A stretch of DNA of 64,000 nucleotides from Hysterangium stoloniferum (GCA_015178975.1 WHVD01000029.1:62001-126000), one strand, 5' to 3'. Shown: positions 1-11,153, counted from the first letter of the stretch. Notes: generated by a model not told the origin, from the sequence alone. Program-made: numbers and translations.

Positions 1-2
1 TG

Positions 3-122
3 GAGGAGCTTTGGGAGTACTGTCAAGTGGAATGGGAGAAGATACCAAAGGAGGTGTGTCAGAACTTGCTAGAAAGTATGCCTAGAAGAGTAGAAGCTGT
101 AATTAAGGCCAAGGAAGGTATA
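3..122 (+). pseudogene. Tc1/mariner transposase, C-terminal fragment (cut by window edge)
   Basis: The frame from base 3 reads EELWEYCQVEWEKIPKEV, then NLLESMPRRVEAVIKAKEG. This is the standard end of Tc1-family transposases, whose C-termini carry a V-x2-L-(I/V)-ESMPRR-x3-VI-x-AKGG pattern. The DDE catalytic core would lie left of the window. The reading stays open past the usual stop (to about 377), so the original stop is lost. It is a different copy from the Tc1 element at 6473-8032, sharing only the family motif. No terminal inverted repeat could be paired within the window. Confidence 0.75.
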
Positions 123-860
123 TTGAAAACCCATGCTCACCCCTCAAAAGACCATCCCTCACCACTACAATTACTATTCAAAAACCATGTTCACTCCCAT
201 AATTGTATCCAACTATTTAATACAACTACATTATTCTCTTCCAACATCATTTCCATGTATCCATCAAACTTTTTTAACAGCCACATTGCCCAATCTATCT
301 GGTATTCCTCTCAAGTGTCACTACAATGTCTTGACTATGTTGAGGATATCTCCATGCATGGTGGATCATTGACCTAAGAGCTGATTGACCAATATGGTGA
401 CTTTTTTATTTTTGAAACTAGGACATATTTTGTGTAAAGATATTATGACCACTCTACAATTGACAATCAATACAGTGCTGCTGCTCACCATTAATTTGCC
501 ATAGTTGCTAGGCATTTCTTTTTTTCTTTGTGTCACATAGTACACTATTTTACAGTCTCCCTTGCACAGGTTCCTATTCTATAATGGCCATGGCACCTAT
601 CTTATCCTCCATCTGCATGCCTATGGTGCTGAACTAGCAACAGTAAGAGTCATTGGTGGGGAGTATTGAGAAGAGAACACCATCCCATGGAAGGAAGTAG
701 CCCTCCTTTGCATAGCTTTGCTGCATAATCATGTCTGCATATCCTTCAGCACAGCCCTCATGTGCTCCATCATATCTGCCATCTTTCAACATCTCCTTCA
801 ACTTTTGACCTCTCAACTTTAGTGCATAATCATTTCCACTTCATTGCATCTGTGCTCAAC
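123..860. other. Gene-less transposon-derived tract
   Basis: I see no supportable gene here. The tract is AT-rich, nearly free of CpG, and lies between a Tc1 fragment and a copia fragment. It may hold the decayed 5' part (gag region) of the copia remnant that follows, but no motif was recognisable. Confidence 0.4.
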
Positions 861-2960
861 ATCTTTGATGCTGTCTACTGTAATGCAGAACAGTCATCCT
901 ATTTTGACCTCCAGCAACTTTTTTATGTGCCATTCAGTGCATTTGTTGTATTATTGCCTCTATTCAAATGCAACACAATCACATGTTAAACCAACTGACA
1001 TTGACACTTGGCATAAATGGCTAGGCCATGTCACATATCCAAGTATTGAACAGATGGATACATAGGTATGAAGCCATTGATGGACTAGACATTACCACCA
1101 CTTCCAAAACCCTGGGAGTGTGAGCATTGCATCATGGGTAAACATACCAGGCAACCTTTTCTAGCTAATGACAACCACAAGAGGGAGGTTGATGGGTGCC
1201 AATACATTGATCTGTGGGGGGGCCATCACAAGTAGCATCAGCTTGTGGCAAATTATATATAATGGAAGTAGTTTATGGGATGTCTGGGGCACTGAAGGGC
1301 ACTTTCTAACAGATAAGCAAACAGAGATAACTTTGGAAGCAATAAGGCATAATATTGTACATGCTGAAAGACAGATGGGAAGAGAATCAGGCACATATGC
1401 ACTCCAGGGGAAGGAGTTCTGCAATGGAAAATGGGATGCTTTTCTTGCCAAAAAAGGAATAAGTCACAAAACAACTACAGCTGACTTGTCAGAATCGAAT
1501 AGAGTAGTTGAATGCAGCCACTGTATCATCATCAAGACAGTGCACATCTTGTTGCATGAATTGAAACTTCCACCTTATGTACATGTGGTGTGAAGCAGCC
1601 TCAACTGTTATGTGAAAAATCTACTTCCAACAACAGAAACATACACACTACACTGTTCAAGTTATGGTGGGGATATAAACCAAACAATTCCCACCATTGA
1701 CCATTTGGATGTATAGCATACATACACCAAGATACCCACTGAAATGGGAAATGGCCACAGCAAACTAGAACCACAAGCAAATAAATGCATTCTGGTTGGA
1801 TATTTTGGCAGGGAGGTGTACCATTTGTATGACAGAGACCCGTGAAGAATTTTCAAGTCAAGAGATGTATTGTTTGAGGAGGGGCTAGGACAAAAGACTA
1901 TTCCAAGGAATGAGGAGAACAGTCACAAAGTGGAGTGGGAAGCAAATGATAGTAGCATTGAGGACACATCACTCACCATCAACACTGAGCAATAGCTGAC
2001 AGTTTCCATACAGCCTGTATTACTATGATGATCCATCCAACATCATATACCAAGCTGAGCAATCCTTGGCCCACAAGAATCTGAAGACATTGAACAAGAA
2101 GCAAGTGAAGCAGGTGTATATTGGGCAACCAATGAAAGGGCACTGATCAATGAAATTTGGGCTTTTGTTGCTGCCACTGAGTTGCCATTTATGAAGCTAC
2201 CAGAACCAACCAACTATTGGGTACAAAATTTGTATGATGAGGCAATGATGTGGCCTGATATTTCAGGAGGCCCAATTGAGAAAGAACTAGCAGTTAGGAG
2301 AGAATGAGAGGTACTGTATGGGTACCTATTGATCCACCAGACAATGCTCAGCTAGTGAAGACACATTGGATGTTTGCTAACAAATACAATGCTGATGAAA
2401 CATCATCATCCACAAGGCTCAATTAGTAGCAAAAGTTTTCACTTAGATTCCTTACATTGAACTTCCTGATGGCATGAAGATTGAAGGGAATAGTGGATAG
2501 CTAAATAGGACATTATACAGAATGATGGATGGGACATACAACTGGGCAGAGACCTTAAATTAAGAAATGGGAGAGTTAGGTTATTATAGATTGAAAGCAG
2601 ACCTGGTCATGCAATCATCACATGCAGATAGTAATACCAGAATAATCAGTACCTATACAGATGACACAACATGAATCTCACCTGCAAAAGAGAAGGCTGA
2701 TCAAGTGAAGGAAGAATTGGGTTGGATGTATAAAATGATGGATTTAGGTGATGCCAGGCATTATTCTTACTCAAGACATGGGGGTCAAAGACACAAAGTA
2801 ATTGCTCATTTATGGCAGATAAACCATATCATGAACCTTTGGGTTCCATTGTGTATACTCAAATAGAAACAAGGCTGGACCTATCATACTTTGTATCAAC
2901 CCTTAGTAAATTTGTCTCTAATCCAGGGTGTGAGGTATCAGTATTATCTCATGAAATTCT
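860..2960 (+). pseudogene. Ty1/copia retrotransposon pol remnant
   Basis: Broken plus-strand frames carry copia pol parts in the usual order. A GAG-pre-integrase segment (DTWHKWLGHVTYPSIEQM, near 1003-1060) is followed by the integrase zinc-binding residues CEHCIMGKHTRQPF near 1108-1160. The integrase core end (KEFCNGKWDAFLAKKGISH, near 1410-1465) comes next. A degraded reverse transcriptase start follows (FVAATELPFMKLPEP, near 2165-2210). The RNase H linker (YHEPLGSIVYTQIETRLDLSY, as short blocks, near 2824-2890) ends at NPG near 2927. Stops and frameshifts occur every 100-400 bp, so it cannot be active. CpG is almost absent and TpG/CpA abundant, as expected of an old methylated copy. It is a different copy from the minus-strand copia at 30-36 kb. 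Confidence 0.8.
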
Positions 2961-3850
2961 CTTAATTTTCTTTGAATTAATTAGTATTTTTTTTCGAATT
3001 TATTGTATTTTAATTATATTTTTGTTGTGAAATCTAAGGCCTAGTTCCTTTAAACTTCACATAATAATAGCATATAGCTCATATAATGCTATTATATCTT
3101 ATTTAATTTATTATATAATTTATTAACTAATTTTTTAGCTTTTATTTACTTAGTTATTGCTTCCTGGCACATTGCCTTGCTCCTATGCTCAAGTCACTGG
3201 CATTTGCTTCCATCCTGGATCTTGGCCTCTGAACCTTCGAGTTCAGGCTTAGATTGGAACCCTTCTCTCAGACATGGGAGTCATAGGATAGAAAAAGGGT
3301 AATAAATAGTTAAACGTGATATCATTACTGACTCAGTGGTGATGTCATAAAATAGTTAAATAGTTAAATAATTAGTTATCAAAATGTATATAAGGAAGGC
3401 CAGAAATCCACAATAAAATAACTTATCACACATATATTTTACAGCACAGCTCAGAAGACAATAATAGCCTTAGTCTGATATACTAACTGCAAGCACCTAC
3501 ACTTGCAGAATCTAGAACTCTTTGTCAGCACTCTTGAACTTAGCTAATCATCTAAGTTCCCCCAGCCTCACAGCTACCCTTTAAGCTTATTAAATACATA
3601 ATAAACCTAATAAGTATTCTTACTGAAATCCCTGCCAACACTTAGATTATTCAAGGCCCATACCTAAGTTAGTGAATTAATCAAGTACAAGCACACAAGA
3701 AATCCAATACAAATTATTTTCTCTATTAGTAAAATATTTAACTCCTTGTTAAATATCTATTAATAGTTACAAATAAGCTTACAAGAAACCAAAGCTCTTA
3801 TATCAAGTCTCTGCCAAGTTACTGCACATATATTCAGCTTCCAGCCCCTA
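2960..3850. repeat. Possible LTR remnant with TATA box
   Basis: This AT-rich stretch lies between the copia end and a gypsy protease fragment. It holds a clear TATA-type core (gtatataaggaaggcc, near 3388-3403), followed by an A-rich leader. That arrangement suits an LTR promoter. I could not define TG...CA ends or a target-site duplication, so the boundaries are arbitrary and the element family is unknown. Confidence 0.3.
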
Positions 3851-4140
3851 TTCTCAAGGAATAGTTCTTGTCCTAGAACTGTTTCATCTAACAAAGGAAA
3901 TAGAATTAAAAGTTGAAGCTTATGTAGTTAAAGGAATGACTACTCCATTTATTTTGGGAAACAATTTTGCTGATCAGTATGTTCTATCTATTATAAGAAA
4001 TGAGAAGGGAGCTGAATTAATATTTGGTTCCTATGATAGGAAAATGAAGGTTGAAAATTCAATTAGGCCAAGGATTTCAAGATCAATGTTAAAGTATGAA
4101 AGAACATGTGATATATATCAAAAGTCCAAAGGAAGAAAAA
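3850..4140 (+). pseudogene. Ty3/gypsy protease-region fragment
   Basis: The plus-strand reading ...ELKVEAYVVKGMTTPFILGNNF then ADQYVLSIIRNEKG is the part of gypsy aspartic protease domains that follows the catalytic Asp. In many Agaricomycete chromovirus-type elements this block reads GMTTP(F/L)ILGNDFADQYS. The catalytic DTG itself is missing. The fragment stops abruptly at about 4140, where a gag fragment begins on the opposite strand, so the two parts no longer lie in element order. Confidence 0.65.
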
Positions 4141-4920
4141 ATGTCCTTATAGGACCTTTACAGTACATCTCTGGCATTTCTAGAACTTTTTCTAGAATAT
4201 TTACACTCATTATCCCAATGCTTAGGACTGCCACAATGTCTACATGGCCTAGCACCTTTGCTTTCAGGAGTAGAACCCTTGGAAATTGTTCTATCATCTC
4301 TTGGGAATTGAGGCTTGCCAATTGTAGGTGAAGCACCAATGAGATTAGTTCTGGCAGGATGGAAGTAGTTCCTCATGCTTGAACCTTGATTAAAACCTGG
4401 AGATTAGATCTAGCAGTCCTTGGTGCATCACACATCATCTCTTCAAGCTGCCTTACTCTTCTGTCTAGTACATTATCATAACTTGGGAATGGAGTATGCT
4501 CCAGTGCTTCTTCATGATATTTGGTTGCTGCTGCAAAGTCTACTAAGTCCTTGTAATGATGTACATCTCTAAGATAGTTGTCCAGAATTTAGGTGCTCCC
4601 ATTCATTACTTCCATCATTATTTTTGAATCACTCATTCTATACACTAGAGTAAGCAACTCAGACTTTCTAATGTAGTAATTGCCTGGTGATTCTATAGTA
4701 TACCCAGCTTCTCTGTAGTGTGCTCAGTTTGCTTGGCTCTTTTATCTATCAAGCCAGGCTCAGTTCATATAGTATGTGCATACTACATCTTGAAGTGTAC
4801 CCCAATCTTGCATTGCTTCTCTTCTATAACTACTTGGTAAGGACCAGAACCATAAATCTGCATCTTTCTCAAGTCTAGTAGGTACAACTTCTTCTAGCTG
4901 GTTATATACTTTTTGTTAAT
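4141..4920 (-). pseudogene. Ty3/gypsy gag fragment with CCHC zinc knuckle
   Basis: Read on the minus strand from about 4920, the translation gives a retrotransposon gag pattern. It includes HYREAGYTIESPGNYYIRKSE, quoted here in blocks: HYREAGYTIES and YYIRKSELLTLVYRMSDS. These are followed by the YHEEALEHTPFPSYDNVLD region and a zinc knuckle [14 protein letters not shown] (C-x2-C-x4-H-x4-C, near 4203-4244). Several stops interrupt it. Gag should lie upstream of, and in line with, protease. Here it points at the protease fragment from the other side, so this is an inverted or composite remnant. Confidence 0.7.
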
Positions 4921-5009
4921 ATCTAAGCTAAAAGGGGGAAGGAAACTCTAGGATAAGAGCTAATAAGGAGGGCCAATGATAGATATCATACTAGTTGGGA
5001 GGTCTGACT

Positions 5010-5090
5010 CTATAATTGCAGTGGAGCTTGGCTTCAACTTATGTGTTGTCCCCTTGTACAAATTGTTAGGGTGCTCCAGTATTTCAAACA
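5010..5090 (-). repeat. LTR fragment carrying the shared LTR 3' block
   Basis: The reverse complement holds a degenerate copy of the block seen near the 3' end of LTR families A, B and C in this window (acataagttgaagccaagc here; AAGCTGAAGCCAAGTCC elsewhere). It also has the G-rich lead-in (caaggggacaac). No LTR ends are recognisable. Confidence 0.45.
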
Positions 5091-5559
5091 GAGCAAATAG
5101 TATGATAGGGATGAAGTTCAACACTTGGCTCAATTGACCAGGGGGCTGAAAATACTAAGAGTCATGTAGTAAGAGTTTGTGGCTTGGCTCTTGGTTTCTC
5201 TCCCATGCACCTCAGCATTTTCACCAGTGTGACATTCAATTTATGGAGATCTATGCAATACTGCAGTCCATATTACATTGGGGACATCTATGAAAACACC
5301 ACCATGTTGTCTTTCATGTCAACAATGATGCTGTCATCTCTGCCCTTACCAGGGAGAGAACCAAAAGCAGGTTCACTATGTCCATTGCACCAGATTGTCA
5401 TGCTAGCAGTATTCCTCAAATTTTCTTCTCCTCTTCTTGACTTCCTTCCTCTTCTAATGCCCTTGCTGATGTTGTTTCCCACTCTGAATTTGCTCAACTA
5501 TTTCATCTTGCTCCTTCTTTGCCTTTACAGAGCTCCAAGACTTCCCTCCACCTCACTGG

Positions 5560-5866
5560 TATCAGGTCCATTCTCACCTCTTCCATACTGTCAGTTTCTT
5601 CATCTGGTATGGGCTCACACCATCAACATGTAAGACCTACAACACAGGCCAGCACTCCTTCTTTGACTTTGTCATCATGTGCCCCAACCTGCAAAACCAG
5701 GATGGCTCCATCCTGCCTGCCTCCAAGATGGCAGTCCTTAAATGGGTCATTCACCTTGGATACTCCAAGTGTATCCTCACCTCTACTATCAAGGCTTACC
5801 TTGGCCACCTCAAATCCCTCCACAATGACTCTGACCTCCCATTTGAGTCTGTCAAAGCCCCCCAGT
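5560..5866 (+). pseudogene. Tyrosine-recombinase-like N-terminal fragment (Crypton/DIRS type)
   Basis: Plus-strand frames give LTPSTCKTYNTGQHSFFDF, then CPNLQNQDGSILPASKMAVL, then a helical segment TIKAYLGHLKSLHNDSDLPF. This pattern (L-x-PST-x-x-TY, LPAS, STIK-x-YL-x-x-L-x-x-H) matches the SAM-like core-binding domain of tyrosine recombinases in fungal Crypton and Ngaro/DIRS elements. The catalytic C-terminal half (R-H-R-Y) is absent because gypsy sequence starts at 5866. It could belong to the same lineage as the DIRS-like remnant at 36.8-41.5 kb. Family assignment is an inference from motif shape. Confidence 0.45.
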
Positions 5867-6472
5867 AAGGGGGACCATGATTTTGGAATATTCACAGATA
5901 AACTGCCAGTAAAAGTTGGCAAACCTGAGGAAAGACTGTATATCTTTAACTTTTCAGGGTTCCAGCCAATCCTTGATGACTTGTACTTTGGTTTCATCCA
6001 TCCAGAGTCCATTGGGTCCCATGATGAAACCCAAATATTCCACAGAGTCTGTGTCAAAAGTACACTTTTTACCATTCATGAAAAGACCATGTTGCCAGAC
6101 TCTTCAGAGAACCTTGCAGACCTGTTCATCATTGTGCCATGGGATCCTCAGAGTAGATAAGAATGTTGTCCAAATAAACAATGATGCATACATCAAGCAT
6201 GTCAGAGAAAATATCATTAATAACACATTGAAAAACAGATGGTGCATTGGTTAGCCCAAAGGGCATCATCAACCATTCAAAAGCTCCATAATGGGGCTGG
6301 AATGTAGTTTACTACTCATCTTCCTCGGCAATCCACACCAAGTGATAGGCATGTTTGAGGTCTATCTTGGTATAGATCTGGGCATTCCATGGAGCCTTGA
6401 GTAGATCAGAAATAAGTGGGAGTGGATACTTATCTTTCCATGTGACAGCATTGAGCTGTGGAAGTCAACATA

Positions 6473-6680
6473 CAGTGACTTACAAAATGTATCCAATGTT
6501 TTTCAGTTTCAACTTGTATAGCTTATACCCCAGTAGATAAAATCATACAAATCACCAAAATATTTGCCAACATGCTCTATCATGTATAGTCCAAGGAACC
6601 ATAAGGTCATTATGTAATATCCATATATGGTAACAATATGAATATTTTAATAGAGAGGGGTCATTGGATACCTTTTGTAA
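6473..6680 (+). repeat. Tc1 element left terminal inverted repeat
   Basis: About 208 bp, pairing with 7830-8032 on the opposite strand with few mismatches. It starts CAGTGACTTACAAAATG next to the TA target site. Confidence 0.88.
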
Positions 6681-6820
6681 CTGACAGGCTTTTGCATGAA
6701 AATCATATGACAATGTTGATTGTTTGCACTTGTATATATTTTTCAACATGTCGTGTGATCATGCTGTGCTAAAGTATAAGAAGAAGGGCTCTCACCACTA
6801 AGATTCTTCTAATTTCAACT

Positions 6821-7825
6821 ATGCATCCTCTGTCCCCTGCTGTCCAGCATGAGATCCTTTCTCCATTTGATGCTGGTCATTCTGCCAAACATATTTCAGT
6901 TTCTACTGGATATAACTTTGCTACTATCTCTAGACTTCACTCTAAACATCATTCCCACCTTTCTAAGTCCTCTGGTGGTCATCCTTCCAAACTCTCTATG
7001 GCCAACATCTGTTTTGCACAACATCTTATCAGCTCTGGGAAGGCTGATACAGCTGTAGATGCAACAAGGGCACTTTGCACTATCACCAACCAGTCACTCA
7101 ATCCTCAAACAGTACATCATGGACTCAAGGCAGCTGGGATGAAGCCTGTGGTAAAGAAGGAAAGGCCTCTTCCTTCTAAGAAGCATAGGAAGGAGGGGAT
7201 GGACTTTGCTTTGATACATCAGAATTGGACTGTGGAGGACTGGAAGACAGTGGTGTGGTCTGATGAGACAAATCAATAGGCTGAGGTCAGATGGTAGGAA
7301 GTGGGTGTGGAAAAAGGCAGGGGAGGGCTTGAGTGACAGGCTGGTTGAGAGAACCCTGAAGTTTGGTGGTGGATCTTTGATGATATGGGGGTGCATGCTG
7401 TGGGGAGGGGTTGGTTATGTATCCAAGATTGATGGAAGGATGGATGGGGATCTCTACATACAGATTCTAGAGTATGACCTGCAAGCCAGCCTCAGGATTA
7501 TGGTAAATCTGCAGATGATGTCATCTCCAGCAGGATAATGACCCCAAGCATACCTGCAAGAAGGCCCAGAATTGGTTCCAAGAAAATGGTTTCAGGGGTT
7601 TCTCATGGCCAGCACAGTCTCCTGACCTGAATCCCATTGAACACTTATGGAATCACCTGAAGAGGAGGTTGGCAGGGTATGAGAATGCATCCCAGGAGAT
7701 GGAAGAGCTTTGGGAGAGGGTAGTGGAGGAATGGTACAAGATTGGTGTGCCAGGATTTGATTGAAAGTATGCCTAGGAGGGTTGCAGATGTATTCAAGGC
7801 AAAGGGTGGCTATACCAAGTACTAA
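6821..7825 (+). pseudogene. Tc1-type transposase, frameshifted
   Basis: Starts MHPLSPAVQHEILSPFDAG, an N-terminal helix-turn-helix region. The DDE core is visible across frames. The first Asp is in VVWSDET (near 7252-7272), the second in QQDNDPKHTCK (near 7530-7560), and the Glu in SPDLNPIEHLW (near 7618-7652). The end reads ESMPRRVADVFKAKGGYTKY with a stop at 7823-7825. A one-base loss near 7275 and a second frame change near 7500 break it, and another shift lies before the C-terminus. All catalytic residues survive, so inactivation is by indels rather than loss of the active site. Length across the frames is about 335 residues, normal for Tc1. Confidence 0.85.
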
Positions 7826-7829
7826 ATAC

Positions 7830-8032
7830 TTACAAAAGGTATCCAATGACCCCTCTTTATTAAATTCATATTGTTACCATATATGGATATTCCATAATGA
7901 CCTCATGGTGCCTTGGACTATACATGATAGAGCATGTTGGAAAATATTTTGGTGATTTGTATGATTTTATCTACTGGGGTATAAGCTATACAAGTTGAAA
8001 CTGAAAAACATTGGATACATTTTGTAAGTCTG
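7830..8032 (-). repeat. Tc1 element right terminal inverted repeat
   Basis: About 203 bp, the inverted partner of 6473-6680. It begins right after the transposase stop codon and ends beside the TA at 8033-8034. Compared with the left repeat it lacks two bases near the tip (CAGACTT against CAGTGACTT). Confidence 0.88.
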
Positions 8033-8052
8033 TATAGTCTAAGGGATCTGTG

Positions 8053-8784
8053 TGTTACAACTGTGTCACAACCCTGTTGCAACCCAATGGTTCCTGATAT
8101 TACTATTACCCACCTACACCAGTCAAGTCATCATATCGGTAACCATCGGAATACTGACACTGATGTATACCTTCATGGCGATCAAACCCCATTTATGCCC
8201 TTGTCAAGTTATACTTGTACCATCTGGTTATGCTTTGATATGTCCCTTTTTATTATGATGATCCATTCTACTCTATGTTTCACATACATATACCCATATA
8301 TACTTTGTAGCTTTTGAACTATTTCCTTTTCTTGTGATTCCACTCTTGGTTAATCACGGCTTCTGATCTTATCATAACCTTCTGGTTCCTAGTCAAGTAT
8401 ATTTGTCACTATTGGACATTCCCGCTCTTACCTTAATTAGTATTTTGAGATGCCGATAACTAGTATTTAAGTCCAACTATAATGTAGCTACAAAGTAATC
8501 AGAATATCGACTCAGAACACTTGTATACATCTCTCATAGTCTCACTCTAAATATCCTGCTCTCTGACTTCCAGTTTCCGACTCTTCGACCCAATCCCCAA
8601 CTTGTCCTTTGGTTTCCAATAGGTTATTTACTGTGAGGTTACCCAATGGGACTAGTATTCACCTGCCTGAAATTTAAGGACACCTGATGGTAACTTGCAA
8701 GAGTACAGCATATAAGCTGAAGCCAAGTCCTTCCATTCAGTCCCCATCAGTTTACCAACATCAGTCAATTTTCTGTTCTTAACA
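8053..8784 (+). repeat. Solo LTR, family A (old copy), TSD ctgtg/ctgtc
   Basis: Starts TGTTACAACTGTGTC and ends GTTCTTAACA. It is flanked by ctgtg (8048-8052) and ctgtc (8785-8789), a 5-bp target-site duplication with one change. It interrupts the gypsy reverse transcriptase just after the Tc1 insertion. Compared with the three other family-A copies it has lost nearly every CpG to TpG or CpA, so it is the oldest of the four. The block ataagctgaagccaagtcc lies about 75 bp before its 3' end. Confidence 0.9.
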
Positions 8785-10089
8785 CTGTCCTTTTTTCTGA
8801 CAAAAAGAATTGGTGCTCTAAAAGAAGACTTTGATGGCCAGATAAAACCTATGGACAGATGTTCATCCAGGAAATCCCAAATAGTGGTTCTGTGGAGGAC
8901 AGCAGGTAAGTATGTCCAAGAGGTGGCCTGGGCCCTGTCTTCAAGATTGATTTTTTTTTTAAGTCATACAGTCTGTGGGGGAGAAGCAGGCCAGCTTTTC
9001 ACTTTCTAAAAACATACATGAAGTCATGCTATTTCTCCAGGATGCCCTCTAGCTCTGTGATGTGCTCAAATTCTAGAGTCACAAAATGTCCAGTTGCTTC
9101 ATCAACTTTCACATTGATTGTGAATGCCTGAGATCCATCCAATTTTGTAGCCCTAACAAAAGCTGCTGCATTAATGAGGGAAATGGATGAGATTACTGTG
9201 GGTTACAGGGAAGCCAAGGATGCCATGGAGGCCATGGGTGCCAAAAAGCTGGGAATGATACAGTTACATTGGGTGCCATGGGCATCTGAAAAGTAATACT
9301 ACCTGTTACCCAGTCAATCAATGGATTGTATTGGGTTAGCCAGTTGTGTCCTAGGATGGCTGTGCAACTTGAGTCCAACTGCATCACATACAAAATGACC
9401 ATCTGAGATGTTCTACATGGGAACTGGATAGATAGGTTGCAAGCCTGGGTGATAACTGAATTACTTGTACCATTGAAAAGTCAGAGTCTGATCAGGTTTA
9501 TCAAATAGGGTGGCAACAAATTTTTTCAAGTGAATTCAATATCTACAAAACAATGAGTCAAGCTGGAATCTAGAAGCACACAAAAAATGGAGTTTGAGAT
9601 CATATCAGAAGTGAATATTACAAATAATGAGTCAGAATTCAAAAGAGCAGATGCATTAAGACAAGTGAACTCATGAATGTGCAGTGAGGCAATGCAACCC
9701 TTAGCCCACATGGAGTCTGGAGGGTTGCCTACTCTTTTTTTGGATCAGAAGCTGGTTTTTCCTTTAACAGGACTCTGTGGAGGAAGTATTGGCTGCATGA
9801 CCTTGGCAGAGTTGTTTTCACTACCAGGCATTCTGGGATGTGATGACTGGGTTTTTTGCACAAAAGACAGAGATTGTTGTCCATAGGATGCTGTCTTTCC
9901 TGTGGGGTGAGTTTGCCATCAGGTCTGAGTTTGCCTATGAGGTCAGGCTTTCTGGTGGACTTTCCAGATTGCTGACCTTTGTTGGTATTGCCAGAGTTGT
10001 TGTTGTTGGAAGACTTCTTGTCATTCTTCCAATCAGATTGCATGGAGTTCAAGTTGCTGGTAGACAGGTTGTTGTTGTTGGTTTTGTTT

Positions 10090-10420
10090 GCTGTGGACTT
10101 GTAACCAAAAAAGGAAAATTCCACGGTGCAATCTTGTACAATGTTACATTGAACGTGGCCAAATGATGGATTCATGGATACTTACCACAAGGACAACACC
10201 GTGCAGCACACACTTAATGGTATGCTGGTTTCCACTCTTGTCATAATCGAAGATAACAACATCTTCTAATGATTTCTCCGCAATGTTCAAAAGGTAATCT
10301 GCATGAGCCAACATGGTCTTGCACTCCAAATGATTGTATTTGATTGGTCGACCCATTTGATTACTAAGTTCTAGCATTATTTCAGGAATTTGAGCTTCAA
10401 ATGCTGCCTACATATTGTAC
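10090..10420 (-). pseudogene. Aldehyde dehydrogenase gene fragment (with intron) inside gypsy gag
   Basis: On the minus strand the frame reads AAFEAQIPEIMLELSNQMG, RPIKYNHLECKTMLAHADYL, LNIAEKSLEDV, TIKCVLHGVVLV, then after an intron IAPWNFPFLVT. This is the N-terminal cofactor-binding part of fungal aldehyde dehydrogenases, where (V/I)-(A/S)-PWN-(F/Y)-P is diagnostic. The intron runs 10190 to 10138 (GTAAGT...TACAAG, 53 bp). Joining its ends restores the frame exactly (GTG|ATT). The catalytic Cys/Glu region is absent. The piece sits between two gag blocks of the gypsy element, in the same orientation. It is not part of normal gag, so it is a captured or inserted host fragment. Confidence 0.75.
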
Positions 10421-11153
10421 TGGAGTCATTCAGTTCGCATTGGTGTTTGTCCCACATTTGTCTATGGAAGTCTTGCAGGCAACTTCTGCTTGACATTCCC
10501 AATAATGTGCATCTGCATTTTGGGCTTTGAGGCCCATTTGGGAAAGTGTCTTGGGTTTGCCATCTTTTCCTTTTGAGACTTCATCTTTGAGGCAGAAAGG
10601 CAGACCAGAGTAAAACTGATGGTGGAGTGCAGAATCACCCCATTGACAACATGCTGCAAGATTATTAAATTGGACAATATAGTCCATAATGTGCTGGTTG
10701 TCCTTCATGTGAAGATTGGTGAGGCTATTCTCTGGTTGGGTTGTATGGGCCAAAATTTGTTTCCAGTTCTTCAACAAACACATTCCAATCTTCAAGCCAT
10801 ATCGGCTCTTCTTCAGTAAGTCTGCTAAAAGCTGGTTCAAACCATTTCAACACAGATGCTGAGAGGTAAGAGAGTGTGTAGTTGACTTTTTGGGAGTCCA
10901 TGGAAAATGTGGTGGGACAATCATGGAAGTTGAAGCAACACTGCATGAGGAAGGTGGACAGTTTATTGGGATTGGAACCCATGAAGGGTTCTGGCATGTT
11001 GACTTTTGACCATGGGGGCTCTTGATCTTTCGTCTTTCTTTCTTTGAGCAGGTGAGTCATAAATTTATCTATAGTACCTGCTAAGACTTCAGAAGTGGGA
11101 TCTACAAGATGCAGTCATTCTGTAGTTGAGAGGTTTTCAACACCTTATTAAAT

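Larger units (their letters stand above)
6473..8032 (+). mobile_element. Complete Tc1/mariner-family element, 1560 bp, TA target site
   Basis: The element is bounded by TA dinucleotides at 6471-6472 and 8033-8034. Terminal inverted repeats of about 205 bp begin CAGTGACTTACAAAATG on the left and CAGACTTACAAAATG on the right (reverse complement). Each repeat ends internally with a short mirror of its own tip (ttacaaaaggtatcc). Removing the element and one TA restores the gypsy RT reading, as comparison with 28,795-28,815 shows. The single transposase frame (6821-7825) is broken. The TIRs are well preserved, so the copy might still be moved by a transposase supplied elsewhere. Confidence 0.9.
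5866..11060 (-). mobile_element. Ty3/gypsy retrotransposon remnant, interrupted by three insertions
   Basis: Read from 11060 downwards, the gag domain comes first: PEPFMGSNPNKLSTFLMQC near 10960-10990 and WGDSALHHQFYSGLP near 10580-10625. A zinc knuckle region (NNLCLLCKKPSHHIPEC, near 9830-9885), protease ([15 protein letters not shown], near 9320-9365) and reverse transcriptase (about 8785-9000, then 5866-6470) follow. RNase H, integrase and chromodomain are missing. The sequence parallels the element at 25.05-30.07 kb almost line by line in the RT and gag regions. Three insertions split it: Tc1 (6473-8032), solo LTR-A (8053-8784) and an aldehyde dehydrogenase gene fragment (about 10090-10420). 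Stops and frameshifts are frequent, so it is inactive. Confidence 0.85.
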
